From NCBI GenBank assembly GCA_031283385.1, contig JAITBW010000108.1, forward strand, positions 1 to 7,100: a DNA stretch of 7,100 nucleotides. The letters run 5' to 3'. Both the position numbers and the translations under genes were made by a program. Origin of the DNA: Nitrososphaerota archaeon. Lineage in GTDB: Archaea > Thermoproteota > Bathyarchaeia > Bathyarchaeales > Bathycorpusculaceae. The notes beneath the pieces were generated by a model. That model ran no database searches. It saw only the letters and a program-made list of their open reading frames with translations, and was not told the DNA's origin. Shown piece by piece: positions 6,403 to 7,100 of the stretch; within the stretch, counting starts at the first letter, position 1; every line of letters starts with the position of its first letter.

Positions 6403-6434
6403 TGTGATGTTATTATTTATATCATAACATCACA
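6403..6434. promoter_or_regulatory. Operator: 11-bp inverted repeat flanking the TATA box
   Basis: TGTGATGTTAT (6403-6413) and its exact reverse complement ATAACATCACA (6424-6434) are separated by 10 bp, so the half-sites are 21 bp apart centre to centre, two helical turns and on the same DNA face. The spacer holds the TATA-like box. AbiEi-type antitoxins are known to bind inverted repeats in their own promoter and repress it; a dimer bound here would cover the TATA box. Symmetry is read directly; the identity of the binder is inferred. Confidence 0.75.
6416..6422 (+). promoter_or_regulatory. TATA-like box of the AbiEi-like gene
   Basis: The stretch tttatat lies inside the operator spacer, 34-40 bases before the ATG, giving an expected transcript start around 6443-6448. 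Confidence 0.6.
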
Positions 6435-6438
6435 AAAA

Positions 6439-6454
6439 TGTGATATTGTGATAT
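6439..6454 (+). repeat. Tandem repeat TGTGATAT x2 before the AbiEi-like start codon
   Basis: Two exact back-to-back copies of TGTGATAT end 2 bases before the ATG at 6457. They share the TGTGAT core with the operator half-sites just upstream, making four copies of the core in 52 bp. The GTGAT of the second copy also matches part of the archaeal ribosome-binding consensus (GGTGAT), 4 bases before the ATG, so the repeat could serve both DNA binding and translation. Confidence 0.65.
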
Positions 6455-6456
6455 AA

Positions 6457-7100
6457 ATGAGAAAATCCAACTTATTACTCAGAAAACTCGCAATCGACAA
6501 AAAAGAATACACCACAGCAGAGGAACTCAAAAAATACTGCAAAACAATAAACACAAACTATGAAACAACCATAAGACACCTCCTCTCACGCAAACACGCC
6601 ATTAGAATCTTCAAAGGCATATTCTACATAAAAACCCCACAAGAAACAAAATACCACACACAAAAATATAGTCACTTAGAACTTGTAACTAAAGGCTTAG
6701 AGTTAAAAGGCGTAAAAAACTGGTATTTTGGACTGCACACCGCCCTAAAACTAAACAATCTGATCCACGAGTACTTCACTATAGACAACGTAATTAATGA
6801 TAAACTCTTGCGATCAAATCCCATTAAAATTGCAGGTTACAAATTCAAATTCTCTAAACTCGCGCCTAAACTTTTAGAGTTTGGCATAATCAAAAACAAT
6901 ACTTACCCATATTCCGATCCAGAGAAAACAATCCTTGACTTCATATACACATGGCGATACAATGGTGTATCAAAAGAGCGGATAGTTATGGATATTTCAG
7001 ACTGGGCTAAAGATACATCAAAAGAAAAAATTAAAACCTATGCCGTTAACTATCCGAAAACTGTTCAGGAAATCGTTGATCTGATGCTGGTGAGTATGTG
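6457..7100 (+). CDS. AbiEi-like type IV antitoxin/transcriptional regulator, cut by the window edge
   Basis: The frame opens at ATG 6457 and stays open for 214 codons to the window end, so the C-terminus is missing. Residues 1 to about 62 look like a winged helix: YTTAEELKKYC (18-28), a recognition-helix candidate NTNYETTIRHLLSRKHA (32-48), then a wing RIFKGIFYIK (50-59). After a polar linker the AbiEi-type C-terminal domain follows: WYFGLHTALKLNNL (89-102), GYKFKFSKLAPKLLEFGI (127-144) and the characteristic YSDPEKTILDFIY (152-164). AbiEi antitoxins repress their own operon and, with the nucleotidyltransferase toxin AbiEii encoded next, form abortive-infection/toxin-antitoxin systems against phage. 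The toxin gene would start just beyond the right edge. The operator ahead supports autorepression. Base composition changes inside the gene: the 5' third is A/C-rich like the left flank (bases 6541-6600: 20 C, 4 G), the rest is not (6961-7020: 7 C, 15 G). It could also be a solitary AbiEi-like regulator without a toxin. Confidence 0.75.
   Translation, partial: MRKSNLLLRKLAIDKKEYTTAEELKKYCKTINTNYETTIRHLLSRKHAIRIFKGIFYIKTPQETKYHTQKYSHLELVTKGLELKGVKNWYFGLHTALKLNNLIHEYFTIDNVINDKLLRSNPIKIAGYKFKFSKLAPKLLEFGIIKNNTYPYSDPEKTILDFIYTWRYNGVSKERIVMDISDWAKDTSKEKIKTYAVNYPKTVQEIVDLMLVSM

Overview
The window looks like a piece of an archaeal chromosome. The case rests on an archaeal-type HMG-CoA synthase with an N-terminal DUF35 (zinc ribbon plus OB-fold) domain, an archaeal-style thiolase-fold gene directly before it, TATA-like boxes about 25-40 bases ahead of most genes, at least one gene with no ribosome binding site just behind such a box (probably leaderless), and oligo-T stretches after genes. 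Gene content and AT-richness would fit an uncultured, host- or sediment-associated lineage such as Bathyarchaeia. That placement is a guess from style, not from a marker gene.

Layout. Bases 1-207 hold a perfect 24-bp palindrome and a TATA-like box ahead of pncB (nicotinate phosphoribosyltransferase, 208-1599), an NAD-salvage gene. A 126-bp gap with a second promoter leads to a two-gene operon: a thiolase-fold protein (1726-2931) and a DUF35-HMG-CoA synthase fusion (2936-4441), separated by 4 bp. By eye the synthase keeps its Glu/Cys/His catalytic set, while the thiolase-fold partner appears to have lost the nucleophilic Cys and both active-site His positions. Bases 4442-5586 hold no live gene. 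They contain an oligo-T terminator and a heavily decayed IS5-family element (about 4584-5487, transposase on the minus strand) whose terminal inverted repeats can still be read. Next come a small membrane protein resembling the S component of an ECF vitamin transporter (5587-6198), a 258-bp spacer with an elaborate promoter/operator, and the first 214 codons of an AbiEi-like (type IV toxin-antitoxin) regulator that runs off the right edge. Its toxin partner would lie just outside.

The most visible large-scale property is a reversal of strand composition. The + strand is G/T-rich through pncB, changes over within the thiolase/HMG-CoA synthase operon (roughly 2450-3000), and is strongly A/C-rich from there to about 6660, in genes, spacers and the dead transposon alike. 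It then relaxes abruptly inside the AbiEi-like gene. Because non-coding DNA follows the same trend, this looks mutational rather than translational. Its direction is that expected where replication forks converge, although an inversion breakpoint is equally possible.

How the genes work together. The thiolase-fold and HMG-CoA synthase genes match, in order and domain content, the archaeal mevalonate-entry complex in which thiolase, DUF35 protein and HMG-CoA synthase share a CoA channel. The apparent loss of thiolase catalytic residues suggests a scaffold or a different C-C bond reaction. The best candidate for something undescribed in this window is this pair, followed by the operator of the AbiEi-like gene.
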